From assembly GCA_002633005.1 (NCBI GenBank), contig NMRA01000323.1, forward strand, positions 443,997 through 507,996: a DNA stretch of 64,000 nucleotides, given 5' to 3'. The notes under the pieces were generated by a model. It made no database searches. It was not told the DNA's origin and saw only the letters and a list, made by a program, of their open reading frames with translations. The DNA comes from Phoronis australis (lineage: Eukaryota; Phoronida; Phoronidae). The position numbers and the translations under genes are program-made. Shown here in pieces: positions 1 to 12,400 of this stretch. Within the stretch, counting starts at the first letter, position 1; the number at the start of each line of letters is the position of its first letter.

Positions 1-499
1 CACCTCAACTGATTAAGAAAAACGGACACGAGGGTGATGACTTCACAATTCTCCACTAAGCAGTCAAAATAACATCGGCACAGCAATGCATCTCATCATT
101 TGTTGCACATCTTTCCAATACAGCAACATCAAGAAAAGTGACAGAAAATCAGGACTTGAATGTAGTCAAGAACTAAGAGGTTTCCCGCTCATATATTCTT
201 AGGGCAGTTCAAACTGCGGGACAATGGACTGCAGCTGCTGGCTCTTGAGTACGACCACAAGAGCTTGCAGACTTGGCAACATTAACTGACTTTACAACCC
301 TTCTCATCAAGACAGGTAATAAATAATTACACGACAGAATTCTGGGAAGGAAAAAAATTGTGCGACTGCGTAACAGCTACCTGAGTGATTTTGCGTTCAA
401 CCGGAAGCGAGAGTTCGTAAAATGTGACGCGCTATAAAGGAACAGCCAGCACTTCTGAACTAACAGAAACAAACCAATTGCACACCACGGACAACATAC

Positions 500-3400
500 C
501 CTTGCTCTCAGGAAACCATGCGGACTCTGGAACTCCGGGAAAATATACTTCACCAGTATGTTTTCAACTTGATCTTTGTATATCTTTTTCTGAAACGTAA
601 AAGTAAGTGTCAATATGTATTACTAACTTGATAGGCGTTAAATTACGATTCAACTGTGCCACAAAAATATCCCTACAGGCCATGTCTTCACTCAAAGGTA
701 AAGCTTAATCATCTGCAAAAATTTGTGAAATGGGCACAGGTGGAAACAGAAAATTTGCAATTCCGCCTCCCCCCTCCCACCCTGCTTCTGTTCTCACCCA
801 CACTGTAATCAATGTCTCCAACAATTATTCAGTTATCACTCTTTTAAGCAAATGTGTCAAATTCTTGAGAATGCAGTAAGAACTTCATGAGTGAGACGCG
901 TCTTTTCCAACACCCGGAAGCTCCGCCTCCTAGCTAAAAGTTAACAAACAACCAATAAGTTTTACCCGTGTTGTTTGCAGGGTAAAATGGCGGCCTGGAA
1001 ACGAAGGTGTGGCAAGAATGCTGCGTTCCGATTGGTCAGTTGAGCTGTCACTCAAAATCCTGCACCCTAAGCTGCAATGCACCAAATTACAATGATACCG
1101 ACGTTTCTTACCCTACCCAAAGTGGACACAAGTTAGATCAGCTTGTTTGTGGAAATTTCAAAGCACTACCTTGATGAGAATGTCTCCGATGGAGCCCAAA
1201 ATGTGCAAAATGCCATCCTTCTGACGCGGCAGTACGTCGGCCTTGCCCAACATGTCCATGCAGAAGCCCATCGTTTTCTGCAACACCTGCTTCCTCGTGG
1301 ATACAACGCTGTGTAGCAGCGACTGCGCTGCCGTTGTTGGTGACAGGAACTCCTCGAACACATCTGAGGAAAACATCCGGGACACAATGCAATCGTGGGC
1401 AAACAAGTTGACGAAAACTCTCCTCGTAAACTGATAAAATGCCGAAGCAAAAAATTCCAGACAATTGCGGGGATTTCATTCGTGGCACTAATGTCCTTTT
1501 CCAAATGCATTGTGGCATGGTTGGCAACTCATTAACAGAAGGTGACATCACACATAACTTGATGACGCAGAGACAATTTTACAGAAACCAACATTTGTCA
1601 CTTGAGCATGCCACAATTGAAAGCACGCGTCCACTGCAACATACCTTTTGGTGCGAACGTGACAGAGCAGCCATGACAGAGAAACCAAAGATTAAAAGGG
1701 AGACTCAACATGCAAAGAATCAATACAAAGATCAGCAAAACTTGAGGCATGTACCATCTGATCATGCTAAAATTAAATCTCACCACCTAAAACGCCATCA
1801 TAGTTATCTATGATGTCACCAGTCGTATACAAGCAGACAACCATACCACAATGCATTTGAAAAACGTCAGCATTTCCGTACATGAAATGCCCGAAATACT
1901 AACTGAAAGTCGATTAATAGCCGACATTCGAAATAGCTGCACCATATTGGAATTCACTATTTCCCCAGATGGTGATCAGGTCTTTGGTGGACAGGCATTC
2001 AACAACATGTAGAGCTCCCATGTAATGCTGACAGGAGGTTTCAACCTTCTTGTATAAACAGTGCTATAACACCTTTCCTGTTTACACAATGCCCGCAAAT
2101 TTCAACTTATGTGGTGGGATGTAGTACTGCCTTACAAAACAGGAGCAATGCGGAGCGTCGATATGCATCCAATACAGCAACGCAAGCAGTGTGCTTCTAG
2201 GGGTGTGTGCAAGTGTCAAAAATGGACACTAGGTGACGCAGAATACGTCAAATCCATTCCACAAGAGCAACGCGGAGAGTTGAAATGTGCCCATGAATGC
2301 ACTGCGAATGGTGTGCTTAAATGCGGGTTTATTTGTATCATAAAAATGGCCACTAGATGGCGAAAAATATGTCCAATCCATCCAAAAACTGGTATATGTC
2401 ATCAAAACTATTTACCAAATTTCATACAAATCCATCAAGAAACTTCCCAGAAACTGAGGAAAACGGAAAAAATGAAATTGCCACTAGGAGGCCATGGGAG
2501 CAAAAAAACGTAACTGCCACTAGGAGGCACCACAGTCGTCGCAAAATCATCATAAACTGTCCTCTTCACACTAAAACATACATGTCAATTTTCACAATCA
2601 TCCTTAGAGTGGGAGTAGTTTGCTTGATAGACACCTGGGACAGGTGCCAAAATAGACTAAAAGACAGTAAACATGGCCAGTAGATGATGCAAAATATGTC
2701 GAAAACATCCGAAAACAGGAACATGTTATCGTTTCAATAGAAAGCTATTTACTAAATTTCATAAAAATCCAGCTTCCGAGAAACAGAGGAAAACGGAAAA
2801 ATGAAATTATAATATAACTATGCGGGCATATAAAAAGGCAAACCTTTTGAAATATCAATGTATGAACATGGAGATCATGTTCCATAACCCAGCTGGTATC
2901 AAAAAGTTAAAATAAATTAATAGAGAACTTAAAACTAATGGAACGGTCTGGCAGTGGAATTTATTCCTCTGCTCTTAAATCAGTGAACCCCTGCACAGTA
3001 TTTCTGTCCTGACCACCAAATCTGGGATCAATCGGAAGTCACATTCCTAATCTCATTACTCTAGAGAGCGCCGATATGAACAGTTTTTTATTGTGTTCAC
3101 AACTACATAACACACTGGAATGACATACAAAATGGGGTCACCCCATCTAGACTCACCGTACTTGGTGCGAATGTACTCAATGGGGTCGGCCTCCCAAAGT
3201 TCTTCGTCTTCCTCATTGTGACACATGAGTGGAAACAACACTTCCTGAATTATAGCCTGCATGTGTTGCTTCAGGAATTTCCAGGAAACTGAGTGCCCGA
3301 TGCTGAAATGGTAAGAGACAATGGCTTGGCAAATACAAGTCAATGATTTGCTGCTGAACTTGACAACGGTGTGAGATGTTCTGTAAGTCAATTCAGCGAA

Positions 3401-6400
3401 ATACTAACTGGGAGTCATATAGAAAGCACATGCCAAACATAATCGGACAAATTCATCTGGACGTACGCTTCATGACAACCAAATACAAGCAGAATTCACG
3501 TTCACAGCATCTGGGATGAAGAGTCGTTGCCCACAGTGACAGGGACACGGAAATTTGCACACTTCCCTTTGGCAGATACTTGTACAGAAACGCATTGTGA
3601 AAATGTTAACGCAAGCCACACAAGAATCTTAAAAAAAAACGGAGTCACAAATTGAAGAAAATGTGCTTGATCGTCATCCCTTGGGCATTAGTTTTAAGAC
3701 CCGTCAGATAAAGGCAAACACTAACAAAGTCGCTTCATCTGACTTGTCACCAAGCAAGTCATCTGCCCACTTGCAGTAGCAATCTTGACCACAAAATAGA
3801 TGAAGAACTCAAAACGAGCAATTTCTTGTGTAACATTGTCTTTTTCGTCCTTTGTTACATGAAACTACAATGAACTATGCATTATACATCATGCACTTTC
3901 AGATTTTAATACTCCTTACTTACAGCAAAATAACTGTAATATTTTCGAGATGGGGCCACCAGGGCTTGGAATGACCAATGACAAAACAGGAAAATTTTTC
4001 CAGGTGATGCATCATTCCACAAATAGGCTTGTGTAATAGAAATATTTTTTGTGTTACAAACAAAATAAACATTTTTGCATGAATTATGTCAAAATAACAA
4101 TAGAAAGACAACAAAAAGAGGAAACTAGCAATCAAGTAAGAGGAAATAGAAACCCAAAAAAGAGTAATTCCTCTTGAAAATTTCAAGCGTTAGTCATCCT
4201 AAGGGTAGCATCCACAATAATTATTAAATACCATAACACAGAACTTACGCCATGGTCAGGTAATTTAAAGCCAGCTGTACCACGCGTGGTGCTACATAAA
4301 CCTTTTGACGGTACTGATCCAGAACCTTCAGCAAAACTTCAAGGATGGGGCCTGAAAAAAAAAACAACGTACAACCTTCTAACGTCAACCCAAAAACAAA
4401 GTGTGACACATGAACAAGCACTGGGTCACGTTTCAACGACGGACGACATTACGAAGACTAGATCACAGCCAGATGGACAACAGATTTGCAACCGAGGTGT
4501 TTTCTTTCGCCACCTACTGCTCCCAGTTAGCGTATTGGGAGAAGAAATTCCAGAATCTACTTTTAATTACTGCCTGTCAGTTTGAGAGAAAAACCTATTG
4601 GTGTTATGAGTACTTTTAGCTAAAGGTCAAGAAGTACAAAATTAAAAAATTAAGCTCTAATGGCACATCAAACGACCACAGTCAACAGACATACATGCCA
4701 GGAGTAAAACTAAATAACTCAGTAGGTGTCGCTAGTAAATAAGGTGCTTGCGACTAGTAAGCAAGATCACAGATCTACAGCATTGAGAATATACAGAGTT
4801 GGCGGTCAACGTAACATAGCATATGCTTTTATCAATAATTGTGTTTGCCCAGTGTTATGGAGTAAGACAAACTGACCCGAATTACGTCAATTCTAAATTT
4901 TGTATTCAAATATTTAGCGATGACGTATCTGCCACGATTATGACGCGATTTGAACCGATGAATACAAATCCACAATTCCATTATATTTTCTAAAACTTGC
5001 AGTTCATGCAATTTTTCTGATCCAGGTTACAAAAACAAAATAATTGCAGGTGGTTTGATACACATTGTACCAGATGTGTGCAAGCCGCTCAAGAGGGCTC
5101 ATTGCACTGATCACTTGGAACTATTTTCATGCTTTACTAATATAAAGCTAACAACCAAGCCGAGGACCTAGAAACTCAACTCAAGGGTCTAGCAGTGTGC
5201 CCCAGTGGCACTCAAACGCACGACCTTGAGTCAAGGAAGCAGACAGTAATCCCACTAGGCCATACTACCTCCCTTCAGACTCAGGTAAGCATGGGGCAAT
5301 TTTTTAACAAAATTATGCATTTTGGATTTAATCAGTGTGCTATGCCAACGGTTGCAACCACTATGCTACGGGGGAGTTGAGAAAGATTGACCGGGTCCAC
5401 AGCCGCAAAATAATTGTTGAAGTACTTAGTAGTTTACAGCGCTACATAAATCTGTCTTAATTCTTGTTTTAAATTTTGGCAATTTAATTTCATATCATTG
5501 GGTCGAAAACATCAGAATGTCATACTAAACAAGCGAATAATTAACAAGAGCCAAAAGAATGGCAACTGGCGACTTAGAAGGTGCCAAAGGCAACTGGCGA
5601 TTTGTCTTCTTAGAGTGAAAATAACACTGAATGATTGGACTTCATCATTATTGAGCAAATTTGTCTTGTAAAGTCAAATTTGAACAGCCACATGACAGCC
5701 ACGCCCCTTACCAGAAAAGCTGTTGAGATACCAATTCGAAAACTTCTGATATTCCTTTGTGACAGAGCCAGGGCTGCCATATCTGCAAGAATACAGAAGA
5801 GGCTTTGTCAACAAATTTGCAAAGTACAAACCTGTAACTGAGCGATGAAGACAAGTTTGTTGCAGGAAACAGAACAAAACCTGTAAAGTGCTTTGGAACA
5901 CCTTTTGCAAAAAAATTATAAATCACATCAGGAACTTACTGCGAAATAATGAAAGCGGACATGCGGGTACAAGATAGGGTTCGTGGTTTGAGCGAGATAT
6001 CAAAGAGGCTATTTGGGTTAAAGCCAGAACACCCTCAGTCTTTGAATAGACATCAAGAGGTCAGATGTTTGACTAAGGCCTTGTAGTTGTCTAAAAACAC
6101 AGACAGAGGGTGATGGAAATTTTCGTGGGGACCAGTCAGTCATCATTCCCCAGTAGGATCCAGGCAGCTATGCAACATTGGGAGAATTATTTTACAGTAA
6201 GTTCTTGAAGTTGTGATTTATAATTTTTTAGCATCTAGTTATTTACCTGGATGAATGACACTGTCCATCGTCTGATATGATCACTATTTGTCAGGTATCG
6301 ACATGTGGCCAAATTGTCACTTCTGACCTTGAAGACTGAATCCAGGACGGATTCATAACAGCAGAGCATAATACGATAAAGTTAAAAAAAACAACTAAAC

Positions 6401-9400
6401 GAGTACTGAAGTTTGTAACAAGAGCAAGGCGTAGCTTTCAAAGACAAACGACACAGAATCATAAACCTTACCATATACTAAAAACCAGTATTGCAAAATA
6501 CATATTTTACAAAAAGTGGGAATATTCTAAACTCAGCAATAGATGGACTACTGTGGTTCTTTTGTTAGCCTTATTTGCCTATATACAGTACACAAGTCTT
6601 GTGAGCCCCAGCAGTGAGTGTGTGTGTGTATATGCGTGTGCGTGTGTGTGTGTAAGGAGCTCGCCAACTTGTCCAATTTATTCAAAAAATTACTAAAAAT
6701 CTAGAATGGGCAAAATACACCATAATCACCGTTCAAATGTCCTCGCCAGTATGTGCAGAGCCCACTTTTTAACTTTCCACCAAGGCAACTCTGGCCGGTC
6801 ACTCTCGCTAACTTGATTGGTTCCCTGAAAATAGAGATCACCATTCTTAACATACTACGGAAGGATTCGGGTACATGATTTCAAATTACCATCAATATCA
6901 GTGTAAACAAAATACGGCGCAAAATGAAACAAGATTTAGATGATTGAACTGTTGCCAATATGCACCAATCGCCATACTGGATGTTGCACGATATTTGGAA
7001 CGGCGATTTCATCAATCATCATCAGGTGAAAGACTATCCCTGTTGAGTTGTAAACAGGTAAGTTAGTGACAACTACAATAATTTTTGGGCAATCGATTAT
7101 CATTGCCTGGAGCTGAAGGTAACTTTGCACGGTTTTTAAATGTTTTCTGTAAGAGGAGGAGGACTACATCTGGCCCTAGAATTGAGCTACTGAGGGCCCT
7201 GGTGAGATACTGTTTCCTGTCACAGCAACCAATTCCACTTGGCAAAACTGACGCATAACAACACGTCATTATAATGTAATTCCTTTTTACAACAGCAGTT
7301 CCAGCAAAAAGCAGTCAATTCTCCCAACTTTCAAAGCGTCTATGACAACTAGTTCCACTGGGACAGCCTTCATGCCACGGAATTGGCCTATAGCAAGCTC
7401 CGCTCCCTTGCGAAAAGTCACGCAAGACCCGACAAACAAACAATAAGTTTTAGCCCACGTGTTGTTTGTCGGGTAAAATGGCGGCAAGGAAATGAAGGTG
7501 TGTCTAGACGGCTGCATTCTGTTTGGTCAGCTAAGCTGTCACTCAAAATCTTGACAATAGGGCAATTCTGGGATCTCATGTCAGACTACTCTTAGCTCAC
7601 ACTATATGTGTCAAAAGGCTCAACACTTGGCGTAACGTCAACTCATCGAATGTCACCGGACAAAAATCCCAAACCGGCAAAGGGGAACTGAGATTGGCAA
7701 ACCTTGGCAAGAGCCAGAAATACAATAAGGGAAACACCTTGAAGTGAACAACCAGTTAATTCAGACGCTTCTTTTTTGCATGCTCGGTGACAGGCAGTTT
7801 TCTCTTCTCGGGCCCAATATACTGCACAGGCTCACCTCTTGAGGCAGAACACAATCACACTTAAGTTACCTGTGCACGACTCATAAACGGGCCCTTCTGA
7901 TTTTGACTTGTCTGTCTACTTCCCGTATAGTATGTAGAGTGCATGCACAGCAACCCCATGGTGACGTGGGACTTCAATCAGAATGCGAACGAACTATGAA
8001 GTCGCATTTGTGACCTGAAGCTCATGAGTGCGCAACAAATTACCTCTGGCACAGGACTGTCGATAATTTGACTAACAAGCTTCATCCACCCCATGAAGGC
8101 TTCCTTGTTGACCAGTTGTAAGGAAAGGTGAAACTGAAACAAATTAGAGCAAAATTAAAAATATGGAACATTGCACAAATGTGTCTCCTGCTCCCTTGAG
8201 AGAGAATGAGAACCTGGATATAGAGTGAACGTGATTGCCAGGAGTGTGCTCATATTTAACAGAAGTACAAAATATAGAAATGTCATGAATGATCTGCAAA
8301 TTGAAACTTGATTTTCTTGCTGTGGCTTTAAAAATGAGGTCAAGTTCATCAAAATCACCTAGTGCGTAGAAGTGGCACACCTACGTATTGATATAAAAAT
8401 GGTCTAAACCCTCCTTCTTAAGATATCATGCCCAACTATTGGAGTATCATGTGCCCCCCCAAAACATGCTCTGGTACTTGGTGACTGAATTCCCTGATCC
8501 CTGGAACTGGAATTTGGTTGTCACTAATAGGGAACATTTACCGTGGGTGTGTAGAGTTCAGGGCTACAAGTCCAGGGATTTGTAACCGAGGTTTGGTGTC
8601 TTCTGGTGCCAAGGCTTGGGATGATCAATGACAAAAAAGAGGAAAATTTTCCAGGTGATGTATCGTTCCACAAAAAGGCTTCAAATAAAGGTTTTTGCAA
8701 GTATAAGGTTAAAATAACGATAAAAAGACGAGAAAATAGGAAACTGGAAATCAAATAAGAGGAAATTGAAACCAAAAAAGAGGAAAACTCCAAGCCCTTT
8801 GGTGCCAGAGTGGAATTTAGGGGATCATCGCTGGAATAAGAGGCCTGACCATGGAACGTCACCACCTCTTGTTACAAGGACAGGAGATTTAACGTACGTG
8901 AAAATACTCCTTGTGGAGATATGGGTGCAAGTCAAAAAAGAAAGTTTTGTATACTTTGAGAATGTTCATAATAATCAACAGTGACAAAAACACATCAGAA
9001 AAATATCACGAATCTATTTCATCTAGTTATTGCTACCAATGTCACTGTTCAAGTGGGAACCTTCGCTTATGGCACAAATCTCCTAGTTAATGAGTTACGA
9101 TCTGACCATTCCCGAAGAGTCACGTTACCTGGGTCAGTGCGTAGAAGCACTTGAGGATTTGCTTCTGCACAAGGACAGCTAGATCTGATTGGTCAGCCAG
9201 TAGTTGACAGGCACGCTGATAGATAAGCGGCAACAGTACCTGCATAGCTTGATTCAACGGGCCGCGTTCATCATGTCTCTTAAACCTACAAATGTTTCGG
9301 AGCTCATACATAGAAAGAGACAAAGTGATAACAGAAAACCGATGCAATTCACAGAATTCGACTTCTTTCACGACATTTGAGGTTTTCGGGAATCCGTGTA

Positions 9401-12400
9401 TTTCAGCAGTGGGTTAATATTTTTAGTTTTTAATTACAAAAAAATTACAAAAGAAACTTCCAAATTTGTTACTGAAGACCAATTCTGGTCACTACTCGAT
9501 CAACAATTGATCTGTTGCAGGCCTGCTCATGAATTGTACATTCATTCTTAAGGTGGCGCTGTTTTTTTTCCAGTTTCTGAAACTTGAGAAACAGTCAACT
9601 AGGCCTGCAGCGAGTTATCGGTAAAATGACTTATTTAATAAATTTGAAAACATAACACCCAGAATTTGCTACTTTTAAGAAACAGAATCGTGGGTTTGCT
9701 AACGGTTTCTCTGTATTTGAAGGCAGAAAATCAAGATCTTTCTATAAATTACTCAGTTGTCTTGGTTAATCAAATATTCTAGGACAGTGAAGCGATTAGC
9801 ACTTGTTTTGAGAAACGTTCGGTGAAATCGTTATGCGCATCCAACGCTAAGTTTCATTATACGGTTCAAACTGACTAACTCCAGCAACCATCAAACCACC
9901 CGTACGCCTGTACGCACGCACGCAAGCACACACACATGCACCCACACGCACACAACTAAACATAGTGTTATCAAGCTCCAACGATTCCTGCTAAAGAGAA
10001 ACTGCCACCACTGGAAACACAGCCCTTCAAATTATCCATCTTAATATCTCTATCAGGGCTTGGAATGACCAATGACGAAAAACGCGGAAACTTTTATGGC
10101 CCAAATCATGCTACCCGGCCTTGAAATGGTCGATGTGAACCTTTCCCCGACAAAAATCGGGAGGACTAAAAAAAAAAAAAACGTTACCATCATCAGTAGC
10201 ATACGTCTGCGCCCGTTTAGCTCGTCCGTCCACTCCCAACCCACATTTTTGGTTGCAGAGCTGCAGTATTTGTTTACAACAACACGAAACGCCATTGAAA
10301 ATCCTACCACGCTATCCCAGATGCCCCGGAAATATTGACAATTTACGTTCCTCCGAAACATAAAGAGCAACTTCCGCTTTTCGAGGTGAACGTCGTCTGC
10401 AACGCCGCGGTAAGAAAGGAATTTGCCGGGGAAATTTTATTTCAAATCCGATTTTTTTACGCGGAAATTTAATTAAATGCGAGGACAGAACATTTGAAAA
10501 AAGCGGAAATCCGCGTTTCCGCGGAAAATTCCAAGCCCTGCTCAATGACTACAGAGAAACTACATATTCTGCCACAGACCAATAGACACTTAGCTCACTA
10601 ATTGCTTAATAAATAAAAGACCAGGGAAAAAGCTTCCAAACTTTCTGTAAGATGCTACTCAGAAACCGACCAACCACATTGTATATTATTAGAAGGTTAT
10701 CTCAAAGTTTGTCACATGATTGGTTAAATTTCTAGTCGCGTCTGCAGTAAGTTTGGTGGTCTCGTGAAGTTGATACCCACTCATAGTTCTTGATCAGCTG
10801 ATGGAGGCACAGCAGCGCCCCCAGACAGATACTTTGGTTGTCAGACATGACATACTGGTGGATCTTGTCGGCAATATCGGGCCAACGTCCAGGAAAGTCA
10901 TGCTTGATGATGTGACTCGTGCAAACCACCAGCTGCACACTGCAAGGGGAGATAACTCGCATTAACATCAAATAACCATCTGCATACTGCAAGGGGAGAC
11001 AACTCTCATTAAATATTAAACCAGAAGCTGCACACTGCAAGGGGGGGGGACAACTCGCGTTAATAATAAACATGTTGTCTAGCTTTTTCCAGGTTTGAAT
11101 GTAAAGTAGTTAAAACGCTGTACACTGAACCTTTCAGTGCACCCAACAGCAGTTTCAACGCAGGAACCCCATGCAGTGTTCGACCAGAGCTTACCGGGTA
11201 ATGTCTGGCGCCTCAATTATGACCTCCACAATTGTGTCGCGGATGGCCTTGCGGTCCTGCTCGTGGATGTGAAAGGGTACCGGGTCGGAGGGATTCTCGA
11301 TTTCTCGCTCGTGCCAGTTCTGCATGATCATGTTTTTCAGGTACACAACCCCTGAAATAACAGAATGCGTAGTAACGAGAATGGTAGATACTGTTATTAA
11401 AAACTGTTATTACAAACTATAATGCAAGCAGCTGACTGCAGCCATATATCACGTGCGATTTGAAGAACAAACATCGGTTGGGATTAGTGAATTTCCTGAG
11501 TGAGTAGCCAAGATGAACACACAGGCATCAACTTGATAGACGACAGGCCAACTCAAGCTTGTCAGATTTTCCAGTGACACAAACATATGTCAAGTGAAAA
11601 GTTTAAAGAAAACATTATCAGAAGGTCATTTAAGGACTAGCTTGTTAAAAAGACTGGTGTACATGATTTACTCTACAAACAAACACAAAAGAACTTTTTG
11701 CCAATGTCAGGCAGCGTCTCAAGGCCTGGCCACTCCTGAAGTACTCACGTCTGCTTCACCTCCTTCACCGTGATGCACATGTGAAATTTCATATCCTCTG
11801 TCTACTACAAATGCAGCTTTCATCATACAGATACACAATATTAGAATTGTGCTTGATTTGACGACCTGCAGGTCGTCAATGCAACTTCGGATTGTGTTTG
11901 GCGACCTGGGAACAATCCCAAGTCACCATGAACATGCCACACAGAGTATCAAAAGTCGGACAATAATTTGCCCAAATTTGTTTCAAAATTTGTGGTGATT
12001 TCCAAACTTCAAAATACTAACACTTTTCCTGGACTCTATACTTCTGGTTCACAATTGTTCCGTTATTTCATGAAATCGGCGCATTTGCCACCCTCAGGAG
12101 CCAGCACATATCAAACGTGCTTAAATTACAGCAGCAAGAGAACAGACTGAAGTAGAATTGTCCAGCAAACGTCGGGCGAGATCGGACCATGATATACGTG
12201 CCCCCAGTGTATCCGATCATCTGCGTTCCTCGTTTACAGGAGGAACCGAGTTATAGATTGAATGGAAGAAGTGTGCGTAATTTTTTGGGAACGGGCCACG
12301 AAATTCTGGCGACGTCAGTTTTGGCGACCTGGGATTTTCACGAGGTTGCACTTAGTGACAAGCTAAGCGTTGAGCACTGTAGGGAAACATACAAGTTAAC

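Noticed and set aside
1-499. Importin exon 13 at the left edge
   Set aside because: No minus-strand frame matches the expected RARACWVLHYFC-like continuation, so the exon is taken to be outside the window.
1439-1813. 124-residue plus-strand ORF near importin exon 11
   Set aside because: It lies in an intron next to the real minus-strand exon and resembles no protein.
10933-11075. CRISPR-like direct repeat array
   Set aside because: Units are contiguous copies of an exon-intron junction with no spacers, in an animal gene.
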